Source: Methylovulum psychrotolerans
Lineage (GTDB): Bacteria; Pseudomonadota; Gammaproteobacteria; Methylococcales; Methylomonadaceae
DNA: 64,000 bases
Assembly (NCBI RefSeq): GCF_002923755.1
Contig: NZ_PGFZ01000002.1
Coordinates: 233,079 to 297,078, forward strand
Direction: 5' to 3'
Position numbers and translations under genes: made by a program. Below, in pieces: positions 45,667 to 54,673 of this stretch (within the stretch, counting starts at the first letter, position 1; each line of letters opens with the position of its first letter). Under the pieces are notes generated by a model. It worked only from the letters and a program-made list of their open reading frames with translations. It had not been told where the DNA came from and made no database searches.

Positions 45667-45949
45667 GTGACATTCACCTGACTTTTAGATTGAATAAATT
45701 AAAATACTGCGTTGTGGCAGAAGCGGCTACCGTTGCGGTAGGGAAGGGAGTCTCTACTGGGTAAACCTTTGCTGTTAATCCTCTTTTATGCCTAGTTAGG
45801 GCAAGATTGTATAAAAAAGCAAATAGTGTAACATCGGCTGGCTTAAGGAAGAAAATCTGTCGGCTTGGCCGCAGCGGCGGGCTTTGCCAGTACAATAGGC
45901 GGGTAACTTCCGGCCGCTTTGCTTATTTGCCACACTCTGAACCTTTTTT

Positions 45950-47290
45950 ATGAAACAAATTCCCGCGTTTTCACTTTTATTAGCCCATTTTGACCATAAT
46001 GAACTTCTGGCTTCCTTATTGGCCTTAGTGGCGGGCAGTCCCGTGTATTGTGTCGATAAGGGGCAGCATATCCTGTATTGGAGTGAGGCGATGGCGCAAT
46101 TGACGGGCTTGCCCGCTTGCGATGTGGTGGCTAAGCGGTGTGCACCGGAATATGCCCTCACCACCGAGGAAGACGGGCAGGTGCTCAGTTTAATCAATAA
46201 AGACGGGCAGACGGTTTGCCTGAAAAAATCCGTGCAGATGGTATATGACCAGTATGGGGCGGTCAGCGGCGGCTTAGGCTTGTTAAACGCGTGTGGGCAA
46301 GCGTTGGCGAAGGAAGCCGTGCCAAGCATCCAAAAAACCACCAAGCAAAATTTTTACGGGATCATCAGCCGCTCCCCGGCCATGCAGGCAGTGTTCCAGA
46401 TTATCGAGAACGCCGCCGAAACTACGGCGACCGTGCTGGTCAGGGGCGAAAGCGGCGCGGGTAAGGAATTAGTGGCGCGGGCTATCCATCAGCTCAGTGC
46501 GCGGCGTAATGCGCCATTTTTGGCGATCAATTGCGCCGCCTTATCGAGCAGCCTGCTGGAAAGCGAATTGTTTGGTCATGTGCGCGGGGCGTTTACGGGG
46601 GCGGTTAAGGATCATCATGGCATGTTCCAGCGGGCGCATGGCGGCACTTTGTTTTTGGATGAGGTTGCCGAGTTGCCGCTGGATTTACAGGCTAAGCTGT
46701 TGCGGGTGATACAGGAGCGCAATTTTATTCCGGTCGGCGGTGACCGTTCGGTGAGCGTGGATGTGCGTCTGGTCGCCGCTTCGCACCGCTCATTGCGCGA
46801 GCAGGTCAAAAAGGGCGAGTTCCGCGAAGATTTGATGTACCGCTTGCGGGTCGTGCCGATTTTTTTGCCGCCCTTACGCGAACGCCGCGAGGACATCAGT
46901 TTGTTGCTTTGGCATTTTATCCAAGTGCACAATGGGGAAAATCTGCGCAAAATTGACAAAATAGACCCTTTGGCGATGCGCTTGTTATTGGATTACGCTT
47001 GGCCGGGTAATGTCCGTGAACTGCATAATGTCATTGAATATGCATTTGCGGTCGGACGCGGTTCTATCTTGAAAGTGGCCGAATTGCCGCCGGAATTTCG
47101 CGAACCCACCAGCACCGAATCCCCAGCCATTGCCCTGCTGACGAATAAGTTGCGTTTGTCTGCCGAAGAGGAGGCCGTCGCTATTCGCCAAGCCTTGCAA
47201 CAAAGCAATGGCTCGCTAGGCCATGCCGGAGATTTGCTGGGTATGAGCCGTGCGACCTTATGGCGTAAGCGCAAGCGCTATGGCTTATGA
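45950..47290 (+). CDS. PAS-sigma-54 activator-Fis transcriptional regulator
   Basis: A 446-residue enhancer-binding protein. It has a PAS-like N-terminal domain (about 20-110, [20 protein letters not shown]), a complete AAA+ domain with Walker [16 protein letters not shown], the sigma-54 contact loop GAFTGA, Walker [11 protein letters not shown] and the arginine-finger region [12 protein letters not shown], then a Fis HTH ([26 protein letters not shown]). Unlike NtrX in this window, all catalytic motifs are present. The effector is unknown. No clear ribosome site precedes the ATG. nadA follows after 89 bp. Confidence 0.9.
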   Translation: MKQIPAFSLLLAHFDHNELLASLLALVAGSPVYCVDKGQHILYWSEAMAQLTGLPACDVVAKRCAPEYALTTEEDGQVLSLINKDGQTVCLKKSVQMVYDQYGAVSGGLGLLNACGQALAKEAVPSIQKTTKQNFYGIISRSPAMQAVFQIIENAAETTATVLVRGESGAGKELVARAIHQLSARRNAPFLAINCAALSSSLLESELFGHVRGAFTGAVKDHHGMFQRAHGGTLFLDEVAELPLDLQAKLLRVIQERNFIPVGGDRSVSVDVRLVAASHRSLREQVKKGEFREDLMYRLRVVPIFLPPLRERREDISLLLWHFIQVHNGENLRKIDKIDPLAMRLLLDYAWPGNVRELHNVIEYAFAVGRGSILKVAELPPEFREPTSTESPAIALLTNKLRLSAEEEAVAIRQALQQSNGSLGHAGDLLGMSRATLWRKRKRYGL

Positions 47291-47379
47291 GAGGGGAGTT
47301 AGGCAATCAGATTGGTCATCCGCGCCAGAAACTTTTAAAATGGCGTTACATAGAATTATTTTTTTGAGAATCATTTACA

Positions 47380-48468
47380 ATGTCTTTACCTATTCAGGAT
47401 TACGCCTTACTCGATGATGACGAATGCGATGTGCGGATTGCCGCCGCTAAAGCGCAGTTAGGGTCGCGCTGTGTGATACTCGGCCATCATTACCAACGCG
47501 ATGAGGTGTTTAAACATGCCGATTTCTCCGGCGATTCGTTAAAGCTTTCCAGGGATGCGGCAAACTCGGCGGCGGAATATATCGTGTTCTGCGGGGTGCA
47601 TTTTATGGCGGAAGTGGCGGATATTTTATCGCGCCCCGAACAAATTGCCATTTTGCCGGATTTGGCGGCGGGCTGCTCAATGGCGGATATGGCTAATTTG
47701 CTGAAAGTGCAAAAGTGCTGGGCGGAATTGGCGCAAGTACTGGATGTGGATAGCCAAATCACGCCGATTACTTATATCAATTCTGCGGCGGATTTAAAGG
47801 CTTTTTGCGGCCAGCATGACGGGATTGTCTGCACCTCATCGAATGCGCAAAAAATCCTCGAATGGAGTTTTGCCCAAAAACCGAAAGTGCTGTTTTTCCC
47901 TGACCAGCATTTAGGGCGCAACACGGGCTACCGGATGGGCATTCCGTTGGAGGAAATGGTCACTTGGGATTTTAACAAACCGATGGGTGGTCTGACTGAG
48001 GCGCAAATCCTCAACGCCAAAATCATTTTGTGGAATGGCCATTGCTCGGTACATCAGGCCTTTAAGCCGGAGCAAATCGACAATTTTCTGGCGCGTTATC
48101 CCGAAACCCAGGTCATTGCCCACCCCGAAGCGTGTTTTGAGGTGTGCCAAAAAGCCGATTATGTCGGTTCTACCGAATATATTTTAAAGACTGTCCGCGC
48201 CGCCGCACCGGATACGCGCTGGCTGGTGGCGACGGAATTGAACTTGGTCAACCGCCTGCATGAAGAATGCAAAGGCGAGGGCAAAAACGTCCATTTTATG
48301 TCGCCGACCTTGTGCATGTGTTCGACCATGTTCCGCACCGACCCGCAACATTTGGCGTGGGTGTTGGAGAATTTGGCGGCGGGTGAGGTCATTAATCAGA
48401 TTGCCGTCCCTGCCGATGTTGCCCAGTTTGCCAAAAAGGCCTTGGATGCGATGTTGGTGGCGAGTTAG
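47380..48468 (+). CDS. nadA: Quinolinate synthase NadA
   Basis: NadA condenses iminoaspartate with dihydroxyacetone phosphate to quinolinate in NAD synthesis, using an oxygen-sensitive [4Fe-4S] cluster. The 362-residue protein has ILGHHYQRDEV, FCGVHFMAEVADIL, the GCSMADMA motif, PDQHLGRNTG and HPEACFEVCQKADYVGST. Late cysteines (SPTLCMCSTMFRT) complete the cluster region. It is of normal family length. Confidence 0.96.
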   Translation: MSLPIQDYALLDDDECDVRIAAAKAQLGSRCVILGHHYQRDEVFKHADFSGDSLKLSRDAANSAAEYIVFCGVHFMAEVADILSRPEQIAILPDLAAGCSMADMANLLKVQKCWAELAQVLDVDSQITPITYINSAADLKAFCGQHDGIVCTSSNAQKILEWSFAQKPKVLFFPDQHLGRNTGYRMGIPLEEMVTWDFNKPMGGLTEAQILNAKIILWNGHCSVHQAFKPEQIDNFLARYPETQVIAHPEACFEVCQKADYVGSTEYILKTVRAAAPDTRWLVATELNLVNRLHEECKGEGKNVHFMSPTLCMCSTMFRTDPQHLAWVLENLAAGEVINQIAVPADVAQFAKKALDAMLVAS

Positions 48469-48556
48469 TCTTTTCGCCAAGCAAGGTTTGGCGGCATAGC
48501 GGTACTGGAAAAACTTGGGATAGGGATAATTAAACTATTATAACGGGTTGGAAATT

Positions 48557-48640
48557 ATGATTTTTATAAAAAGAAACGACAGAATTCCGTCAACAGCACA
48601 AGCCACCGCCGTGTTAGCCCGTCAGGGGGGTAAGCCATGA
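48557..48640 (+). other. Possible 27-residue leader ORF
   Basis: ATG at 48557 opens a short frame (MIFIKRNDRI...RQGGKP) whose TGA overlaps the ATG of the methyltransferase-like gene (ATGA). The GGGGGG Shine-Dalgarno of the downstream gene lies in its last codons. It may be a coupling leader peptide or chance. Confidence 0.3.
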
Positions 48641-49209
48641 CCATGACCGCAGCCGAACTTAACGTCCTGCACAGCCATATTGATTCGGCCAGCAACTTTT
48701 TAGAATTTGGCGCAGGAGCCAGCACCTTGTATGCGGCCAGTGTGCCGTCTATCCGGCAAATAGACTCGGTGGAGTCGTCCGCTGAGTTTGTTGACGAAAA
48801 CCTTAAGCCCAATCCGGTGATTTCCGAAGCCCTCAGTGCCGGACGCTTGCTGTTCCATATCATTGACATAGGCAAGACTTTTTATTGGGGCTATCCGGCG
48901 AGTTTTTGCAAAAAACATGTCTGGCCGGATTATTCCTTCCGCATTTTCCGGCAAAAAAGCGAGCATGATCTGGTGTTGATAGATGGGCGTTTCCGGGTCG
49001 CCTGTACGCTGAACACCATTTTAAACACGCCGGAACACTGCAAAATCCTTATCCATGATTTTTGGAACCGCCCGCATTACCATGTCGTTTTAAGCTTTCT
49101 GGAAACCCAAGCCGAAGTGGATACCTTAGGGGTGTTTACCAAACGACCAGGGATTGATCAACGTCAGGTCAAGTCGTTGATTGATAAATATAAGTATTTG
49201 CCGCGTTAA
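48637..49209 (+). CDS. SAM-methyltransferase-like protein of unknown substrate
   Basis: A 190-residue protein with a class I SAM-binding motif I in SNFLEFGAGASTLYAAS (about 20-36) and a VLIDGRFRVACTLN acidic strand (motif IV-like). It resembles small methyltransferase-like proteins often encoded beside glycan genes, but I see no glycan genes here. Polypurine GGGGGG is 8 nt upstream of the ATG. Enzymatic activity is inferred. Confidence 0.65.
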   Translation: MTMTAAELNVLHSHIDSASNFLEFGAGASTLYAASVPSIRQIDSVESSAEFVDENLKPNPVISEALSAGRLLFHIIDIGKTFYWGYPASFCKKHVWPDYSFRIFRQKSEHDLVLIDGRFRVACTLNTILNTPEHCKILIHDFWNRPHYHVVLSFLETQAEVDTLGVFTKRPGIDQRQVKSLIDKYKYLPR

Positions 49210-49304
49210 CGGCGGTTTGGGAGGGTTGTGGCTACTCGGTTGGCACTTTCCGCGTAGGTATAGCTTGTTCATATCGGCTTTTTTTCTTCAATCAGGACGG
49301 TATT

Positions 49305-49649
49305 ATGAAACAAGGCGTTTTTTTGATAGGGATTATCCCGTGTTTGTTGGCTTGCAGCACAACGGATGACCCTCAGTCGGCGGCTTATAAAGAGCAGGCT
49401 AGGCAGTGTTATGACGAGTCTAACCAACAAAAAGTGTCTACGCAAGTGCCTGGCGGTGCGAAGCCAGGTGGGGTGATTAAGGTGGATATTCCGCTGGGCA
49501 ATAACCCTTACTTGTATGCAGACTGTATGTCGCGTAACGGTTATCAGGTGGTGTTGCCCGAAGTGCCTGTGAAAAAAGGCGGGCATGTCGTTCCTGGGGC
49601 GGCGGATAAGGATGGACAGAATTTCCATTGGAGTGGCGGCCAACCTTAG
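49305..49649 (+). CDS. Small lipoprotein
   Basis: A 114-residue protein with a lipoprotein signal: a short basic start, a hydrophobic core IGIIPCLL and the lipobox LLAC with Cys17. The mature part has Cys residues in RQCYDES and YADCMSRNGY, which could form a disulfide. GGACGG precedes the ATG. I do not recognise a function. It converges on nasA. Confidence 0.7.
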   Translation: MKQGVFLIGIIPCLLACSTTDDPQSAAYKEQARQCYDESNQQKVSTQVPGGAKPGGVIKVDIPLGNNPYLYADCMSRNGYQVVLPEVPVKKGGHVVPGAADKDGQNFHWSGGQP

Positions 49650-49739
49650 GGGGGGGCTTTTGGCTAAGCTGAAAATCCTAGAATGTCGTGTTTTTTGTGG
49701 TGTATAAAAATAGTTATTATCGTGAGGCGGTTTCATCGA

Positions 49740-49789
49740 TGGAGCGCGGGCATCTTGCCCGCCTTTGCGGGCAAGATGCCCGCGCTCCA
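49740..49789. repeat. REP-like palindrome, head-to-head pair, copy 2
   Basis: Two 23-base units beginning TGGAGCGCGGGCATCTTGCC face each other around CTTT, matching copy 1 at 45097. It sits between the convergent lipoprotein gene and nasA. The 22 bases before it (TATCGTGAGGCGG and on) also match the sequence before the half-copy at 60652, so the unit is longer than the palindrome. Confidence 0.88.
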
Positions 49790-49793
49790 AGGC

Positions 49794-52433
49794 CTATCCC
49801 AGCAAGGCTTTAACCTCCGGTACACAAGAGCCGCAGTTAGTCCCCGCTTTTAAGCACCGCCCGACTTCTTGTGGGGTTTTCAGGCCTTGTTCCTGGATGG
49901 CGGTGCGGATGGTTTTTTCGCCGACATTAAAACAGGCGCAGACTATCGTGCCGACATCGGCAACGCCTAAGGGCGGCTTGCCGGTCAACAAAGCCCGCCG
50001 CTCGGCATCGCTTAAGGCGGCTTTGACAAACAGGCTGGTCAGCCAGTTGCGTTCGGGCAGGTTGGGGTGGGTGGCGATAAAGACCACGCAATCTAATTGC
50101 TGGCCGACTAGCCGGGCGGCGCGGTAATTGCCGTTGCTGGCATCTTGATATTCCTGCCATTGCCCCGTACCGTCTTCGCCAAGCTGGTTTTGCGCCCAGG
50201 CTTGCCAAGTGGTCGGCAGGTGTTCGCCGGCCAGTTCATAGCGGTAAAATTGCTCGCCCTTTACTTTTACCCAATACGCCGTACCGCTAAGGGTTAACGG
50301 TTGCCGCGCTAAGATAAACCCGTACCACGCCGCTGGGTAAGTACGGATCCGCGCGGGGGTGTGTTTGCATTCCGGTTGTTTGGAGACCGGGTCGACCGCC
50401 GGATTGACTAACGCCCCCATGCGCCCGTGACTGGCATAGTGTGCCGTCCAGTGCATAGGCACAAAGAGGTTGCCGGGTTTTTGGCCGTCGGTAATGTGTA
50501 CCCGTGCGGTCATGTTGCCCCAGCGGCTCTCCAGCGTCGCCAGGCTGTTGTGTAGCAGCCCGAAGCGTTCGGCATCGGTGGGGTGTACTTCGACAAACGG
50601 TTCCGGTTTGTGCTGGTTAAGCTGGCTGGCAAGCGCGGTGCGGGTCATGGTGTGCCATTGGTCTCGCAGGCGGCCCGTATTTAAGATCAGCGGATAATCG
50701 GTATCGGGCAGGTTGGCGGGTGGTCTAGGGGTTATGGCGATAAATTGGGCTTTGCCGGAGGGGGTAAAAAACCGCCCGTCGGCAAACAGCCGTGCCGTAC
50801 CGTGCGGGTTTGCGGCATTGACGGGCCATTGCACGGGTTGGAGATCATCGTAATCGGTTAAGCTGATGTCCGCGAACGCAGAGATGTCAAAATCGCGGCT
50901 GCCGTGGTTTTCAAAGCCGGATAGGGCGGCGTGTTCGCGGAAAATCTCTACCGGATGTTGGAAGGCGAAAGCCTCGCCAAAACCCATGCGTTGGGCGACT
51001 TGGCAGATGATCCACCAATCCGGTTTGGCGTTGCCCGCGCCGTTAAATAAGCTGCGTTGCCGGGAAATCCGCCGCTCGGAGTTAGTCACCGTGCCGTTTT
51101 TTTCGCTCCAGCCTTGCGCAGGCAGTAATACATGCGCCAGGGCGGTGGTGTCGGTGTCGGCAATACAATCGGAGACTACGACAAAATCACAGCGTTGCAG
51201 GGCTTGTTTTACCTTATCGGCATTGGGCAGGCTGACCACCGGATTGGTGCCCATAATCCATACGGCTTTCACTTTCCCTTCGTAGATGGCATCGAATAGG
51301 GCTACCGCCGGTAAGCCGCCTTGGGCTGGGATATTATCGGTCTGCCAAAATCGTGCCACCCGGTTAATATCACCAGGGGTGGCAAAATCCATGTGTGCTG
51401 CCAATTGGTGCGATAAGCCGCCGACTTCGCGCCCGCCCATGGCATTGGGTTGTCCGGTCAGGGAAAATGGCCCCATGCCCGGTTTGCCGATGCGTCCGGT
51501 TGCCAAATGGCAGTTGATGATGGCGTTGACTTTATCGGTCCCCGACGTGGATTGGTTAACCCCTTGGCTGTAGAGGCTCATGACTTTTTCGGTGGCGGTA
51601 AACCAAGCGAAAAATAAGGCCACATCGGCAGGATTGAGCAGGCAATCGGCCGCCACTTGCGCCATATCGGCGCTGCTGGCGGCGGTTAGAGCTTCAGCAA
51701 AGCCTTGGGTGTGGTGTCGGATATAGCCGTCCGCCAAGGCCGAGGCTGACAAATGCTTGAGCAGGCCGTTAAACAGCGTGGTGTCGGAACCCGCCGCCAA
51801 GGGGAGGTGCAGGTCGGCAATATCGCAGGTGGCGGTGCGGCGCGGATCGATGACGACGATTTTTAAGCGCGGATTGGCTTCTTTGGCGGCGCGGATACGT
51901 TGGAAACTGACCGGATGGCACCAAGCGGTGTTGGAGCCGATCAGGACAATAAGGTCGGCGTGTTCGAAATCGGCGTAGCAGCCGGGTACGGTATCGGAAC
52001 CGAAGGCGCGTTTATGCCCAGCCACGGATGAAGACATGCACAAACGGCTGTTGGTGTCGATATTGGCGTTACCGATAAAGCCTTTCATCAGCTTATTGGC
52101 GACATAGTAGTCTTCGGTCAGTAACTGCCCTGAGCCGTAAATGGCGACACTGTCTTTACCGTGTGCCGCTATGGTTTTGAGTAAGGTGTCGGCGACCAGA
52201 TCCAAAGCCGCTTCCCAACTGGCGGTTTGCCCGTTGATGCGCGGCTCCAGCAAGCGCTCCGCCAGCCCGACGGTCTCACCCAGTGCCGAACCCTTAGAGC
52301 AAAGCCTGCCAAAATTGGCGGGATGGCTTTGGTCACCTTTAATCTGGATGTGGCGGTTACTGGCGCTAACTGTTGCGTTAACGCCGCAGCCTACGCCGCA
52401 GTAGGGGCAGGTGGTGTTGATGGTTTGGGTCAT
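49794..52433 (-). CDS. nasA: Assimilatory nitrate reductase catalytic subunit NasA
   Basis: Molybdopterin (bis-MGD) oxidoreductase reducing nitrate to nitrite in the cytoplasm. The 879-residue protein has the N-terminal [4Fe-4S] site CPYCGVGCGVNA with the fourth Cys in RLCSKGSAL, then molybdopterin domains (DTNSRLCMSS with the Mo-ligand Cys, LIVLIGSNTAWCHPV, GKPGMGPFSLTGQPNAMGG). A C-terminal BFD-like [2Fe-2S] domain follows (VCACFNVGEKTI, GTNCGSCVPEVK). It is separated from the nasB-like gene by about 1 kb of toxin-antitoxin remnants, so it may have its own promoter. Confidence 0.95.
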   Translation of the reverse strand: MTQTINTTCPYCGVGCGVNATVSASNRHIQIKGDQSHPANFGRLCSKGSALGETVGLAERLLEPRINGQTASWEAALDLVADTLLKTIAAHGKDSVAIYGSGQLLTEDYYVANKLMKGFIGNANIDTNSRLCMSSSVAGHKRAFGSDTVPGCYADFEHADLIVLIGSNTAWCHPVSFQRIRAAKEANPRLKIVVIDPRRTATCDIADLHLPLAAGSDTTLFNGLLKHLSASALADGYIRHHTQGFAEALTAASSADMAQVAADCLLNPADVALFFAWFTATEKVMSLYSQGVNQSTSGTDKVNAIINCHLATGRIGKPGMGPFSLTGQPNAMGGREVGGLSHQLAAHMDFATPGDINRVARFWQTDNIPAQGGLPAVALFDAIYEGKVKAVWIMGTNPVVSLPNADKVKQALQRCDFVVVSDCIADTDTTALAHVLLPAQGWSEKNGTVTNSERRISRQRSLFNGAGNAKPDWWIICQVAQRMGFGEAFAFQHPVEIFREHAALSGFENHGSRDFDISAFADISLTDYDDLQPVQWPVNAANPHGTARLFADGRFFTPSGKAQFIAITPRPPANLPDTDYPLILNTGRLRDQWHTMTRTALASQLNQHKPEPFVEVHPTDAERFGLLHNSLATLESRWGNMTARVHITDGQKPGNLFVPMHWTAHYASHGRMGALVNPAVDPVSKQPECKHTPARIRTYPAAWYGFILARQPLTLSGTAYWVKVKGEQFYRYELAGEHLPTTWQAWAQNQLGEDGTGQWQEYQDASNGNYRAARLVGQQLDCVVFIATHPNLPERNWLTSLFVKAALSDAERRALLTGKPPLGVADVGTIVCACFNVGEKTIRTAIQEQGLKTPQEVGRCLKAGTNCGSCVPEVKALLG

Positions 52434-52446
52434 AATAAAAGTTTAG

Positions 52447-52578
52447 TCATTCGTATTTTGTTTTGGGGAAAAGCGTACGCGCGTCAGCCGTACTGCTATA
52501 CCAATGGCTTACGCTGGGGGGAGTCCGTTTGCCTTTTTGCAATTCTGAAATGACGTTGGTATCTAGTAAATAGCCCAC
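52447..52578 (-). pseudogene. VapC-like PIN toxin, truncated
   Basis: A GTG at 52578 directly follows the antitoxin stop and reads GYLLDTNVISELQKGKR, the N-terminus of a VapC/FitB PIN nuclease with its first Asp. Similarity runs to about HWYSSTAD (residue 30). Unrelated residues then lead to TGA, 43 residues in all against about 135 for the family. The other catalytic acids are gone, so no nuclease activity is expected. Confidence 0.8.
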
Positions 52579-52791
52579 TTAAAGCTCCCTACCGACATCA
52601 TACGGACGCGTCAAATCCTCATCTGTTAAGCCTTCGGTGATACCTGCCAATAAGGTTTTAAGGTCTGTATTGTGGGGTGCGGCTATTTCGTCTAATAACA
52701 CTAAAACCCGCAAATTCACACCATCAGGTACGGAATCCGGCAAATGGATAGTATGGTTGACTGCGGTTGCTTCAAATTCAATGGCTTGCAT
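52579..52791 (-). CDS. Antitoxin of a VapBC-type pair (toxin broken)
   Basis: A 70-residue antitoxin of the kind that starts MQAIEFEATAVNHTIHLPDS, with a beta-rich N-terminus and a helical C-terminus (TDLKTLLAGITEGLTDEDL). It appears intact and abuts the truncated PIN toxin. It could still autoregulate or neutralise a toxin encoded elsewhere. Confidence 0.75.
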   Translation of the reverse strand: MQAIEFEATAVNHTIHLPDSVPDGVNLRVLVLLDEIAAPHNTDLKTLLAGITEGLTDEDLTRPYDVGREL

Positions 52792-52864
52792 GGTTGCTTC
52801 CTTCCTGTCGTGTAAGGTTTGTGCCGGAATATCTTGGTTTCGGAGCGTAACGCGTTAAGAGGGA

Positions 52865-53061
52865 GTGCATATATCTTTTAACATTTAATATTGGTATCTC
52901 TGTAACCCCCTCCCAGCCTCCCCCTTGCCAGGGGGAGGGGCTTTTTCCCCCATTTTCGCCTGTTCGACGGGGAATATGCTCCCTCCCCTGCGAAGGAGAG
53001 CCCTTCGGCTTCGCTCAGGAGGGGCGGGGTTTAATTCGCGAATGTTAAAAGATATATGCAC
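52865..53061. mobile_element. MITE-like element with 21-bp inverted ends
   Basis: The ends 52865-52885 (starting GTGCATATATCTTTTAAC) and 53041-53061 are perfect 21-bp inverted repeats. Between them lies a GC-rich, palindrome-laden block (about 52903-53032) whose relative lies inverted at 60476-60576. There is no ORF inside. The right end is 2 bp from the stop of the truncated ccdB. I see no clear target-site duplication, so mobility is unproven. Confidence 0.6.
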
Positions 53062-53063
53062 AC

Positions 53064-53177
53064 CTACTTAATTGCCGGGTGAGGGCAGTGGCGGTGTGCT
53101 ATTTGGGTGTCCAGTAAAAAAGGGATTAAGCGTTTGGTTTTGGGGTTTTGATTTTCGTAGACATCAAACTGAGCCAT
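53064..53177 (-). pseudogene. ccdB: CcdB-like toxin, truncated
   Basis: The ATG at 53177 overlaps the ccdA stop (TAATG) and reads MAQFDVYENQNPKTKRLI PFLLDTQ, the N-terminus of CcdB. Twelve unrelated residues then lead to TAG next to the inverted-repeat element. 37 residues remain against about 100. The C-terminal gyrase-poisoning residues are missing, so it is inactive. Confidence 0.8.
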
Positions 53178-53344
53178 TAGAAACGCCGTATATCATCAGA
53201 AAATACCCCGTGTTTATCAACATGCCGATTATAGTTGGCGATAGCGGCTTGGTTGTCGGCTAGCCAGTTGGCCACCTGTTTGAGCTCGATTTGTTCGGCT
53301 GGCTTTTGCTCCAAAGCGGCTGATGTATCATATAGTGCTTGCAT
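53177..53344 (-). CDS. ccdA: CcdA-family antitoxin (toxin broken)
   Basis: A 55-residue CcdA-like antitoxin. The C-terminal toxin-wrapping motif is complete: NWLADNQAAIANYNRHVDKHG followed by VFSDDIRRF at the end (compare the CcdA tail). The N-terminal DNA-binding part is short (MQALYDTSAALEQKP), so it may be clipped. It overlaps the ccdB remnant and has a palindrome upstream. Confidence 0.8.
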   Translation of the reverse strand: MQALYDTSAALEQKPAEQIELKQVANWLADNQAAIANYNRHVDKHGVFSDDIRRF

Positions 53345-53387
53345 GGCTATAATGTTCCTGTGGGTTTATGCTGGATATAGTATATGC

Positions 53388-53400
53388 GTCTATAATAGAC
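53388..53400. promoter_or_regulatory. Palindrome before ccdA, possible autorepression operator
   Basis: GTCTAT-A-ATAGAC is a perfect palindrome 43 bp upstream of the ccdA start and directly after the nasB-like stop. AT-rich TATAGTATAT lies beside it and could be a -10. The position fits autoregulation of ccdAB; the site is not a known consensus. Confidence 0.4.
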
Positions 53401-54630
53401 TTATCCAATCCCAACATATTGTTTACCAAACACTAAGCCTTCGCGTATTCCGGCAATATCCTGGCCTTGTTCCAATAATTCCTGATACCAAGAGCCATCT
53501 GCCGTGTCACCATACAATACCGCCCCGACCAGTTTGCCCGCTTTAATGACCAGTTTTTTATAAACACCTAAGGTTGCGTCAGTAAAATGAATGGTTTCGC
53601 TATGGGCATCGCCGAGAAAATTGCCGACGGAAAATAAGTTGATGCCTGTCACCTTCAATTTAGTGGCGGTGGGCAAGGTCAGGTAATGTGCCGTACCGTC
53701 CGCGCTCAGGTGGTTGGCGCAGACTTTGGCCTGCTCAAATAAGGGCGCGACCAAGCCAAAGGTATCGCCGCGATGCTGGATACATTCGCCGACGGCATAG
53801 ATGCTGGGATCATAGCTTTGCAGGGTGTCATTAACGACAATGCCCCGCTCGCAATACAGGCCGGCTTGTTGCGCTAGGCTGATATTAGGGCGTACCCCGA
53901 CCGCCATCACGAAAATATCACAAGGCAGTTCGCTGCCGTCGGTAAAGCTGACGGCGCGGATATGGCCTTGGGCATCACTTAATAAGGCTTGGGTTTGCGC
54001 GGCCATTTTGAAATGGATGCCGCGCTTGACCAAGGCCGCTTGCAAGAGCTTGGCGGCGGGTTTGTCCAACTGGCGGTTAAGTAAAACTTCGTTGTTATGG
54101 ACGACAGTCACATCCATGCCGCGTTGCACCAAGCCATTGGCGGCTTCCAGCCCTAAGAGGCCGCCGCCTAAAACCACCGCTTTGCTATGGCTGCGGCTGT
54201 AGGCGAGCATGGTTTTTACATCGGCAATATCCCGAAAACTGACGACTCCCGCCAGATCATTGCCCGGCAAGGCGGGTTTGACGGCATTGGAACCCGTGGC
54301 GATTAACAGGCGGTCATAAGCGGCGCTGGTGCCGTCTTGGGCGTGGACTTGTTTCTTGGCGCGGTCAATGCGTACGACGGCTTTGGTTTCGCCAGCATGA
54401 AGGCGGATACCGTGGTGGTCGTACCATTCGCGGTCATTAATGACAATATCGCCGAGATTTTTTTCCCCGCACAACACCGATGACAACAGGATGCGATTGT
54501 AATTGCCGTAAGGTTCGGCACCAAATACGGTAATCTCGTATTGGTCTGGTGCGGCGGCGAGCAGTTCCTCCACCGTCCGCATTCCCGCCATGCCATTACC
54601 GATCACAACTAAGCGTTTTTTCACATTCAT
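53401..54630 (-). CDS. FAD/NAD(P)H-dependent oxidoreductase, NasB-like electron donor to nitrate reductase
   Basis: A 409-residue flavoprotein related to the N-terminal half of NirB. It has the FAD-binding RLVVIGNGMAGMRTVEELL, the ATG loop LLIATGSNAVKP, the NADH-binding AVVLGGGLLGLEAANGL and the second FAD motif IYAVGECIQHRGDTFGLVAP. In Klebsiella and Bacillus, such subunits feed NADH electrons to NasA. It follows phzF by 43 bp in the nir operon. Partnership with NasA is inferred from family and location. Confidence 0.85.
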   Translation of the reverse strand: MNVKKRLVVIGNGMAGMRTVEELLAAAPDQYEITVFGAEPYGNYNRILLSSVLCGEKNLGDIVINDREWYDHHGIRLHAGETKAVVRIDRAKKQVHAQDGTSAAYDRLLIATGSNAVKPALPGNDLAGVVSFRDIADVKTMLAYSRSHSKAVVLGGGLLGLEAANGLVQRGMDVTVVHNNEVLLNRQLDKPAAKLLQAALVKRGIHFKMAAQTQALLSDAQGHIRAVSFTDGSELPCDIFVMAVGVRPNISLAQQAGLYCERGIVVNDTLQSYDPSIYAVGECIQHRGDTFGLVAPLFEQAKVCANHLSADGTAHYLTLPTATKLKVTGINLFSVGNFLGDAHSETIHFTDATLGVYKKLVIKAGKLVGAVLYGDTADGSWYQELLEQGQDIAGIREGLVFGKQYVGIG

Positions 54631-54673
54631 TCCTTGCTAAATCACTTTAGGGCTGACCTTGCTTAAAGGATGC

